Below are positions 51,343 to 63,956 of a DNA stretch of 64,000 bases, piece by piece. Below the pieces are notes generated by a model, which saw nothing but the letters and a program-made list of their open reading frames with translations, searched no databases and had not been told where the DNA came from. This DNA comes from Zelopaecilomyces penicillatus (Eukaryota; Ascomycota; Sordariomycetes; Hypocreales; Pseudodiploosporaceae), in the NCBI GenBank assembly GCA_005765155.1, contig VCCP01000001.1, forward strand, positions 3,410,001 through 3,474,000. Reading direction: 5' to 3'. Position numbers and translations under genes: made by a program. Every line of letters starts with the position of its first letter. Positions within the stretch are counted from its first letter, which is position 1.

Positions 51343-53183
51343 GAAACTGCAGTGTAGCCAATTAGAATGCAGGCAATAAGGGGTACATAGAACTCCACCT
51401 AATCTATATAGTGATAGAAGTACCAGCAATTTCCCGAGTTACAAAGAGCTATATCATATTTGTCATATCCCCAATGCATCTGTGTGGCCCGGTTACGCCG
51501 ATTGAGGGTATTTCTACCTAATTGACCCAGAGGTATGCATTGACTTTATAAGCGGATCTGGCCAAGCTTAAAGCCTTGATAAGCAAGGCAGTGTGATTTT
51601 TTATCTCTATGGATAGAATTATACTATGATATAGGCATAAATTCATCCCTAGTGTGAAACCTCTGCCTGCTGCCACTATTATTGGTATAAGCTTTGATAA
51701 GGTTATTAATAAGCCACTGCTACCAAGGGATCTATATAGTATAGTGCTTCCAATTAGATTGCCTATAAAGCTAAAGAAGATAGCTGTTTATAAGGATGGT
51801 ATTAAGGAGGAAGGTCTATACAATTGCTTGCTAACTGCCCCTATAAATCATATATTCAAATCCTAAGTATACTCTTAATTGATTATTAATATCCACTCTA
51901 TTTATCTTATTATTATAAGCAGCTATAATAATTAATATAATAATATCCTTAATATATTTATTATTAAATATTTACTTAATAATCTATACTTATAATTTTA
52001 TTATTAATAGTTTCTTTTTAATATAGTATTTAATCTTATTATCTATATATATAGTTATTAAAAGTAATATAAGGGTATTATTCTTTTAAATGATTTAATT
52101 AATCTAGAATCAAAAAAGATAAGTTAATAAGGGATTTATTAGTAAATCTATTTAATAGATTTTAGAATCTATTAATCTATTTAGTATTAGTATTATCTTT
52201 ATCTTACTCTAAGCTTACTTTAGCTAACCTTTATTATTAATAGCCTTATTCAAGGTAAGAGGCTTGAAAAGACTATAGTTAATATAGTAAGTACCTATAA
52301 TACTATAGCCTCTTTATTAAAGAGTAAGGAAGAGATTAAATAAAAAGAAGAGATTATCTAGAAAGATATAATAACTAGTAATTGATAGCCTATTTAATAG
52401 GGTAATAATTATACTCTATATTAGGTTAAGAGAAATTATATCTTTATTAATCCTCTTCTACTTCTTTATCTTTATTCTAGTAGGGCTAAAGGAAGACCCT
52501 AGTATATACTAAATCTATTATAAAAAGTAACTATATTAGATAATAGCCTAGACTTTAAAGCCTATTAATATAAGCTTTGAAGGGATTATTATAGTATTAT
52601 AAGATCTCCTTATAAAGTGAATTATATACTTATCTATAGCAAGAGATATACCTAAAGTATAGAGTATTATAGAGATTTATTATATATATTAAGACCACTT
52701 ATTAATGCATTAATAAGTATAAGAAAGAGGCTTATAATCGGGTTATATAGTGTTATTATAGCTTTCTTTAGGGTTAAAGGTTTAAAGATATTATAAAAGC
52801 TGCTAAAAGTATTTAAAAGGTATATATTTAAGAATAGGGTAAGTTGAAAGCTAAGACTTTAGATTAAAAGTTATCTAATAATCTTTAAGCCATTTTTCCC
52901 TATATAATCCTATATAAATTATAATATTAAGCCAGAGATATACCTTTAATCTAAAGGTTGGTTTCTAAAGTAGCTTTTAGGAATATTCTTATAATAATCC
53001 TACTGGATTAGGAATAGGATCTTTATTAGTATATATTACTTATTTATCTATTAGACTTTCTAATATAAAATATTAGAAAAGATATAAGGGGCTTGATAGA
53101 AGATCTTGAATTTTAGGATCTTGATTAGAAAGATCTAAAGGCTTAAAAATAGTATTAAATTTAATGATTAGCTTGAATATAGG

Positions 53184-53366
53184 CTAGCAGGTATTATCAG
53201 CTAGCTGCTTATAGGTATAGTGGTCTAGTCTGATAAGCAATTCATTGTTAAATATATTTGTTATGGCAGAAGAGGCTTGAGAATCCATCGGAGTATTGTG
53301 AGAATGCGTTGCATATAAATTTTGGTGTGTAGGTTTCTGTTGACACTCTCGGTCACTCAAAGTCAC
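53184..53366 (-). pseudogene. possible decayed start of a transposase ORF
   Basis: A 60-codon minus-strand frame sits just inside the right terminal repeat and runs into the AT-rich interior, where it stops. An internal ATG gives MDSQASSAITNIFNNELL. The position and direction fit the first codons of the element's own gene before RIP destroyed the rest. I recognise no transposase motif in it, so this is a positional inference only. Confidence 0.25.
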
Positions 53367-53396
53367 GCGTTAGGTGGATAGGGGGGGTGTGGGGCT

Positions 53397-53433
53397 GGTA
53401 CATGAATGGAGCCTTAAGGCGCCTGGGGAGATA
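53397..53433 (-). repeat. right terminal inverted repeat
   Basis: Right copy of the 37-bp inverted repeat, ending GGCGCCTGGGGAGATA. No difference from the left copy, in contrast with the heavily mutated interior. Confidence 0.85.
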
Positions 53434-56400
53434 GTATTAGCGCACGGCTTGAGGCTAATCCATCTCCGATGCCGGCTGTTGCTCTAGAGAAAATATATGG
53501 GGACGGGGAATGGCGCAAAATCGGGCTGAAAGATGGGGTCGGGTCTAAGGGGAGCTACTGTGCCTATATTGCCGGAGGGCTTGCCGTGCGTATCGCCGCT
53601 GCCCAGATCGCGCTTTTTTCGCGCTGTTCGAGATGCCCCCCCCCCCCGGTTGCACGAACGCAAGATTTGACATAATTTGTCTTTTTGATTGCTTCAACTT
53701 GACAGGTGTGTGGAATCTCCGCGGGCCACAGCCCATGGACTTTTCCCTTTGAGGTTGCTATGCCTAAGAAACAACGGTGAGCATACAGTAGTCTACCTTG
53801 CCTACATACTTAGCTATTAGCTTAGTAACTCTAGCTTGGTTGGCATTTAGTGGTTCAAATGGGGATGGTGTGTGGACATGTGCGGCCGAAAGGTGTTGAG
53901 ACGCTGGTACTATACAGGCAGACAGGCATGGATGTACCTATATGTGTCTTACTTTTTTTGTCAACTGTGTGTGCTGTGTGAGCAAGAGTTGAACACCTAG
54001 GACAAGTTGGGTGTCTTGTGTGTTCAAAGTGTCTATGCATATGCGTTAATATCACATCACCCGCAACGGGGACGGCAGAGGAGGCAAAAAAAAAAAAGGC
54101 TGCTTTTTGGTAGGGGATCAAGGGGTCTGTCTCAGAGCCGGCCAGCAAGCCAACCAACCCCACAGACACGGCATCTTCAAGCCCACCCCCGGAGTTTAGG
54201 TCTCCAGATGGATGGATGGGTGGATTGGTATTGCCCCCCTTTCCCCTTGAACCTGTTGTTGTTGTTGTTGTTATTGTTGTTGTTAGCCAATTTTACAAAA
54301 GACTAAAAACGAAAACAACAAAACTCTATAGACCTACCTAGATAGTTTAGTTGGTTGACTACCTACAGGAAATACATGTTAGGAAGAGCAAAGAAAGAAC
54401 ACCTTTGAAACATCGTATTAGAGTATCTACAGGAGCCTTGCTGAGAAAACGGAAAGGGGGGATGAAAGAGGAGCAGGAACAAGGAGCAGCAGGAGGAGGG
54501 TACGACGACGTGCAAGAGGGTGGTTAGACAGAGTCACGGGAGACAGAAAGTCTTAGTGCAACACAACACCGCGGGGAGAGATGAGACAAGACAAGACAGC
54601 GATGGCAGGAACAGAATTTAATGGTTTATTTTTAGAAAAAGAAAAGACAGAAAAGATTCTTGTCACCTTTCGTCTGAGACGATGAACTGGGTATTGTGTC
54701 CTTGTGTGATTCATAACAAGCACCAGCTCACACTCACCTCAATTTTGACATGGGGGCAAAGCCAACTAACTGACTGAGCCTTGGCACCCTTGTGCGTTTT
54801 TTGTTAAGGCATTTCCCCTCCCCCCATGTTGCTTGTCAATCTTTGGCTTTGGTTGCGAATCTCGAGTCCTTGGCATATTTTCAGCGAGCTAGCTACCAGC
54901 CACTTCCTACTACTAAGTATGTGGTGGACAAATGGGGAGGAGGGGGGAGAGGATGAGAGGGGAGAGGATGAGGAGGAGGAGGAGGGTGGGCAAACTATGG
55001 GATGGGAAGTAAAAAGAAGCAGACGAAGAAGAAGAGGAAGAAGAATGGCTTTTTTGGCTGCATTTGCTCGGTTCCCAGTACGTGACAGAAGATTGGTTGA
55101 AAGGGCTTGAAAAGAAGCAAGCACGTTCTGGCTGTGGTTGTAAGTGCGGGCAGGGTGTGCTGGACAACCGAACTCCTGGATGCCTCAAGTTTTGGTTGGT
55201 TGTTGGTTCATCTGCCATTTACCATGTTAATTGCCTTCCCGTCTCCCCCACCCCCCCATCAAATGAAAAGCTGCCGTTTTAAAACCCCCCTTCCCCTCTC
55301 CGCTCTCCCGTGACCGGGTTCATGGGACGCAACAAGAAAGCAACGCCTGATGGTGACACCAAAGAGGGCAGAAAAAGAAAAAAAGAATAGGAAAAGAGTC
55401 ACCAAGGCAGCCTGCAGACACAGCACACCGTCGCTTTTTTTTCATTATTTCAAGTCAAACACACACACCTCCCCCTTGGAAGAGACATGGCAAAGCAGAC
55501 AAAGACAGAGAGGGTACGATAACGGTCAGGAACTGTCGTCATCCAGCCTGTCCACCAATCCCCTGCGCTATGAAATGATGGATGGTTGGATGGGGGTTCG
55601 CCGCCCGTTTCTCGCCAACCACCATGCCCACTTTCCCTCATCTCGACTTGTGAATGGGGCGGGCTTTTTTGAAGGAACATGAATCCCCGAGGAGAAAGAG
55701 AAGAAGTCAAAAACACCTCACTCAAATATGTTTGTGATTAGCAGCAAGAAATGTTGTACGGACATTTCGGCAAGTCGTACGTGTTGCTCCGCAGAAGCTT
55801 CGATACCCGGAGCTGCCAAAGGGAGTGAAGGGGGGGTGGGGATGACAGGCTTGCCGACAAGTTCGGGTATTTCGGAGAGGCGGCCACTAACTGTCGACTT
55901 CATAAGAAGGTAGTTTGGGTGGTATTTTTATGCTGCCGGCTACTTTAGAGGAAGTACTCTGTACAGTGTGAAGTAGCACGTATGGAGTTCTAATTTGTTT
56001 GAGAATCATATGGAGTGGCCCATGACCTTTGAGAGGATATCGGTAGGCTATTTACTTTTATCTTGTGGCGGGTTTGAACCTTGCAGCTGTGGTGCTCATG
56101 GAGTTTGTGCCCATGACAGGCAAGCTTTTGGCGTCCTTTGAGGCATGCTTAGCTGGGCGGACTAGGGGAATCCCCAGGGCCCTAGAATCGAGGCGGCCAG
56201 CTTCCGGGAGGCGCTGGAGCTGGAGCTGGAGCTTGGTTGAGCTTTCATCAAGCTGGATCGGAGTGTTAGTGAGCAGCGGAGGGGGTGGAGGAGGGGGGTG
56301 GGAGATTGGTTGATGGGTAGCCTAAGGTTATACTACCTTTCATTTACTGCAGAAAGCCTCTCCCCCTGGTGGTTGGTAGATGATTAGCCAAAATACTGTG

Positions 56401-56967
56401 ATTTAGAGCTGCCAGAACATGAAGCGAGCTTTGTAATGAGGCGTGACAATAGCGACAACCAGGTCTGTCTGCGTGCCCAGACTGGTGACTTCCCCCGACA
56501 GCCGGAAGCGGCAATCAAATTTAAAAGAGACCTGTCTAAAGCAGGGCGACAGATATCCGTCTTTCTGACGACGACGACAACGGCGGCGACGGTGGTGGTG
56601 GTGGTGGTGGTGGATGCATCATGCATGAGATGAATGGACATGGGAACCATTCTCAACAAGCAAGCTCTGCGTTTTCTGAAGCAAAAGACAACTAATGCAA
56701 CAGGGATTTGGAAGATGAATTGGTGTGTCTGTCTCTCGTCTTACCAAGCCTTTAGTTATTTTTCATTGAGCCTGACGGCCGCGAGACTGTGGAGCACTGG
56801 CAACGGATTTACCATTCGAGAGTATTAGCAACTGGGAGGGTTAGGTACGCAAACTACACAATGTTGCAGTGCTAGAGCACGATGGGAGGGGATGGAATTT
56901 TGTTTAGTAGAAAGCTTTTGTTACCAAACGGCCAACCCACTTGGAGACAGCTCCTGCCTATGAGCGG

Positions 56968-57003
<36 letters not shown>

Positions 57004-60000
57004 GGTGGTGGGTGGGTGTTCTACCAGCGATTGCCCCCCGAAAGGCGGCATCCGAGGGTGTCACCGTGTAGTCACTGTGATGCAGGCAGAAGCCAAAGCC
57101 CAGGGCAAGTGCCGCGATCATCACGGCATCCGCACTGAGCAGAGAGAGGTATGGCACGAATCAAGTAGCTGTTTTGAGTCTTGACATGTACCCGTCACCT
57201 CCGTATTCCGGGTGGCTTGTATTTTTCTCAGGGTGTTTTAAGTATGGTTAATTTCGACAGAGGTGGTTTGATTAATGTTTACTTTACTTCAAGCTTTGGG
57301 GGAGAGAGGGGGGGCAGTTTGTTAGTTGGTCAGATTGTCCAACTAGGATCTCTGTCTACGGAGAGGGTGGATGGCTGGAGTAGTCGATTGGACCGGCATC
57401 TCCAGTAGCTGGGACTGGCAGTCGGGCGGCTGTCGTGGACACACTAAAGGCTTATTGTTTGCTGCTTTGTCGTTGGTGGGTTGGATGTCTGGTGGCTCTA
57501 TACTTTTCTTCTTCTTCTTCTTCTGCGAACCTTTTTGACGCAAGTAAATCATTATCTGTGTGCTATATGAAGGGAGAAGGAGGAGTGTGGATTGAGTCTT
57601 TTAGTTATCGCCGATATCCTGCTGAGAGGCGCACTGACCGTTGAGTTCAAGTATAGCTGAGACCTTGGGTGGAGGTGGCGGTGATGCAAATGCCCATTTT
57701 GGCGTTTTCATGTTTTGCTTCTTCTTCTACTTGGTGTTTCCTCTGCCAGGACAATGAGACTGAGACTGTCTGCACTAGATATGTACGCCTAACACGAAGA
57801 GTGGCCGCAAAAAAGACGCCAGTCTTTTTATTATTATTGCATTTTGTCCATGGGACATAAGTAAAGCAGGCGAGACAGAATGACGGTGTTCTGGCAATGT
57901 CGGGTCCGGACAGAAGCCTCACCCCCCTTCTCTTTCCATGGCCGGCGAGAACAGCAAAGGATGGTACAAAGTGAAACACAACTGATGAACTCACAATACC
58001 AAAATAAATCAGAGACATGTAGATACTAAAATGGAGCATCTCCGCAATCAGGCACGAGCACCACTACCACGAGATAGGCCTGGCGTATCTATGTTTCTTT
58101 TTTCTCCTCTCTGCCTAGTTGGGCGGGGGGGAGCAAACTTTCTTTTTCGGGTTTGGCGACAAGCGGCGGCGCAATTGAAGGAACGTAAAAAAAGAAACCG
58201 ACACGGCACAAAGTGGGCTAGTAGCTATCAAGCTCGATTTATCTCTGTTTGATAATCTCGGGGGAAATGCAGCTTTTCGGTGTGGAGAGACAGCTGTTAC
58301 CTGTTCACTTGGTTATATTGTTAGTGCATGGATATGGGTATACAAACACCTGTACACCTCTTACTTGATGCGGATATGGGGGAATGGGCGGGCATTACTA
58401 AAGCGAAAGCAGACACTCCGTATGTTGGTTGGTGGTATTATGATGGCTTTTGCAAATGAAAGAGGGAGGGGGGAAGGGGGTGAAAGGCAAGGCAAGGCAA
58501 GGAAAAGAAAGATGTTGGAAACCTGCAGCTGCTTCCAAAAGATGCATCCATTCCAACTACCCATCGTTCCTACCCAATTAATTCAGTATCTATCTATTGT
58601 TCGGGGCACTAAACGCCGACACCACAACACGCGGCAGGAACGTAGAGTTGACGTATGTACACCACTGCACGCTTGCTTGGGATACCTTGGTTGAATGAGC
58701 ATTTGCGCTTATGCTCCTGCTAGCATCGCGTATTTGGGATCGTAACGATGCGACTGGGTGTAAATGAGACCAAAAATCCCCGTCTCGCTCTCTGGAACTA
58801 AAGACAAGAGGCTAACTAAAGAAAGCCCCTTTAGCCGGTTAGGGAATTTAGTCCAGTATACTAACATAGCAGAATGGAGGAGGGGGGAGAGAGGGGACAA
58901 CTACTACGCAGTTTGCCAATAACAGCAGCACTAGGTAGACGGACAAAATTTGACCAACAGTTGTTATTGTGTTGATATCCTTTTATAGAGGCTGGTTGGC
59001 ACCCACAAAAAAAAAACGGTAGCGGCTTTTGTGTCTGCATGCAGAGGGGCGTGGTTGGTGTTTGTACGCAGTCGGTGTGCTTGGCGAGCCCCAGCGATGG
59101 TGGTCAACAAAAAAGCCAAAGAATCGAGGGATGAGGCAATTGGGAAACATGTAAATGAGATGCTCATTGTTAGTTTGCGCCCAGATTTCTATGCTCTGTA
59201 AGCGACGTTTGGGATACGTAAGAGTTACGCATTTGTTGTCATATCTGGTTATGGGAGAGCTTCCAGATCAACCCGTTGGCTCATGGAACAGAGGCGCTGT
59301 GCCCACCCGCAAGCCTCGTCTTTGACTTTCACAGGCAGTGTTAGAAAATGACAGTCAGTGTATATGCTAAACTACAAGAGGATTCTAGAGCCTGCCTGTG
59401 TCAGTGATCCCGTTTGCTCCGGTATGGTCTAATAATGGATGCAACAACGGCAAATGAAATTTTGGTCCTGTTCCCCATTGGGCAAATGTATGTGGTCAAG
59501 TACTCAATACAGCGACATCGCTCGGACATTCCTCTGTCTCCTAGTAGTTGGCAATGATGGCCCTAGGCGATTGCATGGTCGTTTATGTCCCTAGTCTTTT
59601 ACTTGGGAAACGAAACGGTGGGAAAATAGGAAATGCGCGTAGTCTTTGTTATGCCAATTTACAATTGGTAGTTACAAACAGGGCAAAATGTTCTGAACTA
59701 TCATGCCTTAGTTAGGTAGGTATCATACCTGCAGTACAGTACCTATGAATAGCAACTGCTACATCATCACCTTTCTCAACTAGTTGCGGCTTCATTCTCA
59801 GTCCCCGCTACCTTGTTATCACGATTAAGATATTAACGGTTTATTACAGAACAGACACACACTAATTCCTGGTACAGCATGCCACACCCCCCCTCCTTGT
59901 TTTGCTTGGTTTTGTTGTTCAGTGGGAGTCTGCCATGTCCTAAAACAATGTCGATCTTTTTGAAAAAAAGAAGCCCAGCCAGTTTTGCTCTGGAAACCTG

Positions 60001-60710
60001 CTTCTTCTTTCTGCCTGGAATAAAGTTTGCCTGTGGCTCGATATTATTTACTTAGTCACGGAGACCATTGTGGGATGAGGCTCATCTAGTTACTGCATCT
60101 TTTGCTACTAGTAGCTGTAGCTGTAGACATTTGCAGATTTTGCCCCAACCGTGGCCCAGCGGTGTGGACAGGTAGGTCACAGTGGTTGAGTGGATACTTA
60201 TGGATGGCTGTAGCGCAGCAGCTGGGGGCAATACACTGCTTTAGCTGCCCGGGCTGTTGTTGTTCCAGGCAGATAATTATAGAGCTAGTATTAGCGGACT
60301 GGAGGGGTTGGTGGGCTGGAGAGCTGGTTTGCCAGGGGATACCAAAAAAAGTCAATTATGTCATCACCAACCACCCACTCCCTGAATATCCCCGTCAGTC
60401 AAGTCCATACCTTTAGGGATTGCTGTTTTCAAGATTGCATCTCCGACAAATCTCAACCATCATTTGATCCTTTGCGCACAGAAGCGACCAGAAAGCAAAC
60501 GAGAGATCCGCAGGACCGCAGTCTCACGGCTACCACTTCGGCTACGAAACGGCTACGATAGCCGACGACGACTTCCTGCCTGGCGATCCATATCTCTTGA
60601 TAATATCCGCCGCATTTCAGCGTCGAAGCCAGCCCAGCTAGCCAGCCAATCATCCAAACGACCAACCAAACCCGCCCCAACGCAACTAAACCACCCAAAC
60701 CAAATCAAAC
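53434..60710. other. gene-poor segment, part 4
   Basis: About 7.3 kb with no supportable gene. It includes a 12-C run at 53636-53647 close to the transposon relic, a TTG repeat at about 54255-54287, GA-rich sequence at 54,940-55,050, a (TGTC)9 array at 56968-57003, a CTT repeat near 57510 and TAGGTA-type motifs near 54,330 and 59,715. The last ~300 bases become CA/C-rich and probably contain the CIA30 promoter and leader. Confidence 0.5.
56968..57003. repeat. (TGTC)9 microsatellite
   Basis: Nine perfect copies of TGTC in an otherwise unremarkable intergenic stretch. Confidence 0.9.
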
Positions 60711-62388
60711 ATGACGGATCCGTTCCCGAGCCTCCATCTTTTTGGTGGTGATCAGTGAGTTACACCAATGTCTACTATTTACCTACACCTATTGTATTCT
60801 CATCCACAAAGGCCACCAAGGCCATCAACCCACCCATTGCCCAGATCGCCCACACCCATCTTATCCCATCCCATCCCATCCTATCCCACTCGCATCTATC
60901 CCCTGGATTCCCCAAATGGAAGCCCCGAAGAAATATGCATGCACCCATCACCAGCACGCTGTCTCGCTTGTCGAGTTCATAGATGCCACCCGCTCAAGGG
61001 CGCATTGACTTTGGAGGCATGAGCTTCTGTCTCGCCTCCTCATCTGCCTTCGTGGCGGGTTTGGCTCTTGGCCCAGGCTTTTCCCCCATCGTCTCGTCCC
61101 ACTCCGATGCCGTTTTGTCACACGCCCAGTTCATCATCCCACTCCTACTGCGGTTGCTTTGTAATCTGTGGTGTACACAAGGGTGGCCTACAGGTGAACG
61201 AACACCCCAATGTGCAAATTACGATGCCATTCGCCTTGGTAGCTCTCGACAATGGCACTTTGTGGATGGGTAGACTTTGTCTAAATTAAGAACCAAAACG
61301 AACTGTCTAGCATTGGACACAAACAAGTGCGAAATGCAGATTGGTGGAACCCTTTGCTCCCGGACAGTGGCCGAGTTTGAGGCTTGAGGCTTGGTGCTTG
61401 ATTGATGCTTCATGCTCGATGCTCGATGCTTGCTTGACATTTGATGGAGAACCAACTGGCTAACCACTGACACCCCTCCCTTCGCTTCAACCCCTAGGCC
61501 TTGGAATGCATCGCTATGGGTGGCTCAAGATGACCGCGTTCGTGGCGGATCCAGCACCTCTCACCTCACTGTTCTACATGGAAACCGGGCGTGCTTCCAT
61601 GGCCATTTAGATACCAAAACCCTTGGTGGTGCCGGCTTCGCCTCTCAACGCACTCAACCGAATCTCGATCTAGACTTGTCCGCTTATGACGACGGGCTAT
61701 GGCTTTCCGTTGGCCGTTCTGACAACAAGCGGTATGCCATCACGCTCAAAGATGAAGTCCCTCCTAAACGACCCGATGGTCGTGACAACAGCGGTCTGAG
61801 TTGGCAGGCCGAGTTTGTCGTTCCGGCTTCTGGTGGTTCCGGTCCGGAACTTATTCATCTGCCGTGGTCGCTTTTCCAGCCAACATACAGGGGTAGACCG
61901 AAACTGGATGCCGAGCCCCTAGATCTGTCGAGCATCAAGCGGATCGGTCTCATGATGAGGAGGTAAGCGGTGACCCAATTCCTGGCCTGGTTTAATCTCC
62001 CCTTTCCCACTTACACGCCCCAACGTCGCATCTTACTTGCCATGGGGTCCATACCCATCGGTCCTCCTACCGACGACCATCTGTCGCATAAACCAGATCC
62101 CCGCATCCTATGACACAGTTGATACAAGGCTGACCAGTTACCCGGCCACGTGGCGGGGAATTTAGCTTCTTTGATAAGCAGGATGGGGATTTTACCCTTG
62201 AGCTATATTCAATTGCAGCGAAGCGGAAGGATCCGAACATCTCGGTGAAGGCATCGGAAGAGGCAAGGGCGTCCGTGGATGACGAGGACGATGAAGACGA
62301 TGATATCAAGGGTGAATTGCCGCTTGCCGCTACAACGTCGCCAAAGCGCAGGGCTTGGTATAGTGTATTGCTCTGCGGGTTGGTGTAA
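60711..62388 (+). CDS. cia30: CIA30-family protein (complex I intermediate-associated protein 30-like)
   Basis: CIA30/NDUFAF1 proteins assist assembly of the mitochondrial NADH:ubiquinone oxidoreductase membrane arm; fungal relatives may have other roles. Three exons, 60711-60754, 61498-61962 and 62166-62388, give 243 aa. Exon 1 encodes MTDPFPSLHLFGGD and exon 2 continues QPWNASLWVAQDDRVRGGSS, the diagnostic start of the domain. Other conserved pieces are FHGHLDTKTLGGAGFASQRT, LSAYDDGLWLSVG, YAITLKDE, WSLFQPTYRGRP, LDLSSIKRIGLMMRR and, in exon 3, SFFDKQDGDFTLELYSIAA. The C-terminus has an acidic run (DDEDDEDDD) and a short hydrophobic end. No clear mitochondrial presequence is visible, so an extra-mitochondrial paralogue is possible. 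The 743-nt and 203-nt introns are unusually long for this genome. Confidence 0.9.
60755..61497 (+). other. 743-nt intron of the CIA30 gene
   Basis: The donor is GTGAGT and the acceptor CCCTAG; phases fit exactly. The intron contains CCCAT-type repeats (about 60,865-60,895) and a GATGCTC/GATGCTT repeat near 61,400-61,430. Frames within it (for example 60983-61273) would not extend the conserved protein. Confidence 0.75.
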
Positions 62389-63956
62389 AGGGTAGTCTTG
62401 AGCAGCGCCTCAAGTCATGTAGCTATCATCCATCGGCTTTTGTTCAGGGCTGTGTTAGTTCAATTTAGACGAGAGAGAGCTTCAAGCATTATAGATCATA
62501 TGCAACGATATTGCATTGTTCTGAAATTGTGACGACGACATAGCATAGCGAAGACCAGGTAGTTAGCCAACCTTCAGCAGTATGGACACTGGAGGCAAAG
62601 CGATTAATTGTAATTGAGCAAGTCAAGCATTCCATATAGCATGAAAACATCAGAAAGTTAGAGGCTCTACAAATCGCCCACAACCTAAACCCCTACAATT
62701 GCTCCATGTTTATGTATACCCTGATGGATACTGAGTCATGTACCCCTGCGTGCTTGACCTAGTATTGTGACCCAGCCCGAGTATAGCAGTTGAGTCATGA
62801 TGAGAAACCTCGCGGGATGAGAACGAAACGGGACTCATTTGGAAGGTGGATATTGATATGATCAGGCATTAATAAGGAGGGGGTGTTGCCCCCCACCTAA
62901 ACTCCTGACTCTATCTTCACGGGTTTGAGTTAGGATATGAAAACTCTATGCATGCCTTTCAATAGAATGGGGGTGCATGAGAGAATGATGTAGAATGATG
63001 ATGCACTGGTAGTAGTCATCTGGAAGAGGGTGGTGAACAATCCTACACTGACTCGATTGAACACATTGCAGCCCCTGTGCATGGATGAAACGGGCAGTGT
63101 GGAATTCATGGATCATGATCCATTTGTGATATGTCATGTCTATAAGACATGTATACTACGACCAAATCCTATACAAATCGAACCAGGTTCATTAAACGTG
63201 ATCATGAGAGGGGCAAAGTCTCTGTCATTTACTTCTTCTCATGTTTTGTTTTTATGAGTATCTCCGGCATGGGGTTGAAACGGAGAAGAGGGAAACACTG
63301 GGCTTACCAACTTTGGCTTTTTTTTTTTTTTAAAAAAAAAATCCGTTTTATAATGGTGAATATGTGCGATTTGAGGTTGAGGCTTTTTTTGGTGCTGTGC
63401 AGTATAAAAGGAAGTTCTGTCAGGGGTTTATATGTGAGTGAGTCAGTTTTAGTGAGTATTTGTATGAGTGAGTGAGGTTGTGAGAATTTGATGTGAATTT
63501 AATGTGCGGATAGATATGTCGTGCTGTTTGCTTGAACTTCATTGTTCTCGTGTAATGCCTAATTCTTTTCTCCAAAAAAGATCGAGCTGTTATTTCGTTT
63601 TAGTTATTCATATGAGTGCTGTTCCTGCATTGTGTAATGTGTTTTAGACGTCGCATCAGCGGCATTGAGCGTAGGTAGGATGTCGAATCGATCAGGTTTC
63701 CATTTTAGGGAACAAATCACCGCATAATAATATGATGACCATAAAAAAAAACATAGAGCCAGAGTCAAGAATATACCTCGTTAGTTCTTTGCGATATTTC
63801 AACGTCAATGTCAATGTCAATGTCAATGTCAATGTTGGTTTGTAAAGTGGTGGATGAATTTTGTTCACATTTGAAGTGAGCAGCAAAACACGCATGCAGC
63901 AGCGTCGCTTCCAAAATTGTCAATACCGCGGCACACATCCATCGAAAACAAGTGAT
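62389..63956. other. CIA30 3' region, no gene seen
   Basis: No ORF here is convincing. A T14-A10 block lies at 63318-63341 and five copies of the hexamer GTCAAT at 63804-63833. Both are simple sequence. Confidence 0.5.
63804..63833. repeat. (GTCAAT)5 hexamer repeat
   Basis: Five perfect tandem copies of GTCAAT, about 120 bases upstream of the putative tRNA start. Confidence 0.9.

Larger units (their letters stand above)
51306..53433. mobile_element. RIP-degraded Tc1/mariner-like DNA transposon relic
   Basis: A perfect 37-bp inverted repeat bounds this segment: 51306-51342 is the exact reverse complement of 53397-53433. Its outermost bases are TA on each side followed by TCTCCCCAGGCGCC, so the element can be read as 35-bp terminal inverted repeats flanked by a TA target-site duplication, the hallmark of Tc1/mariner/pogo elements. 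The total of about 2.1 kb is right for that class. Between about 51,560 and 53,280 the sequence is extremely AT-rich, full of TpA and nearly devoid of CpA (about two in 51,901-52,500), the signature of repeat-induced point mutation. No intact transposase is present. A possible decayed N-terminus reads leftward from a minus-strand ATG near 53,290 (MDSQASSAITNIF). Class assignment is inferred from the ends only. Confidence 0.7.
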
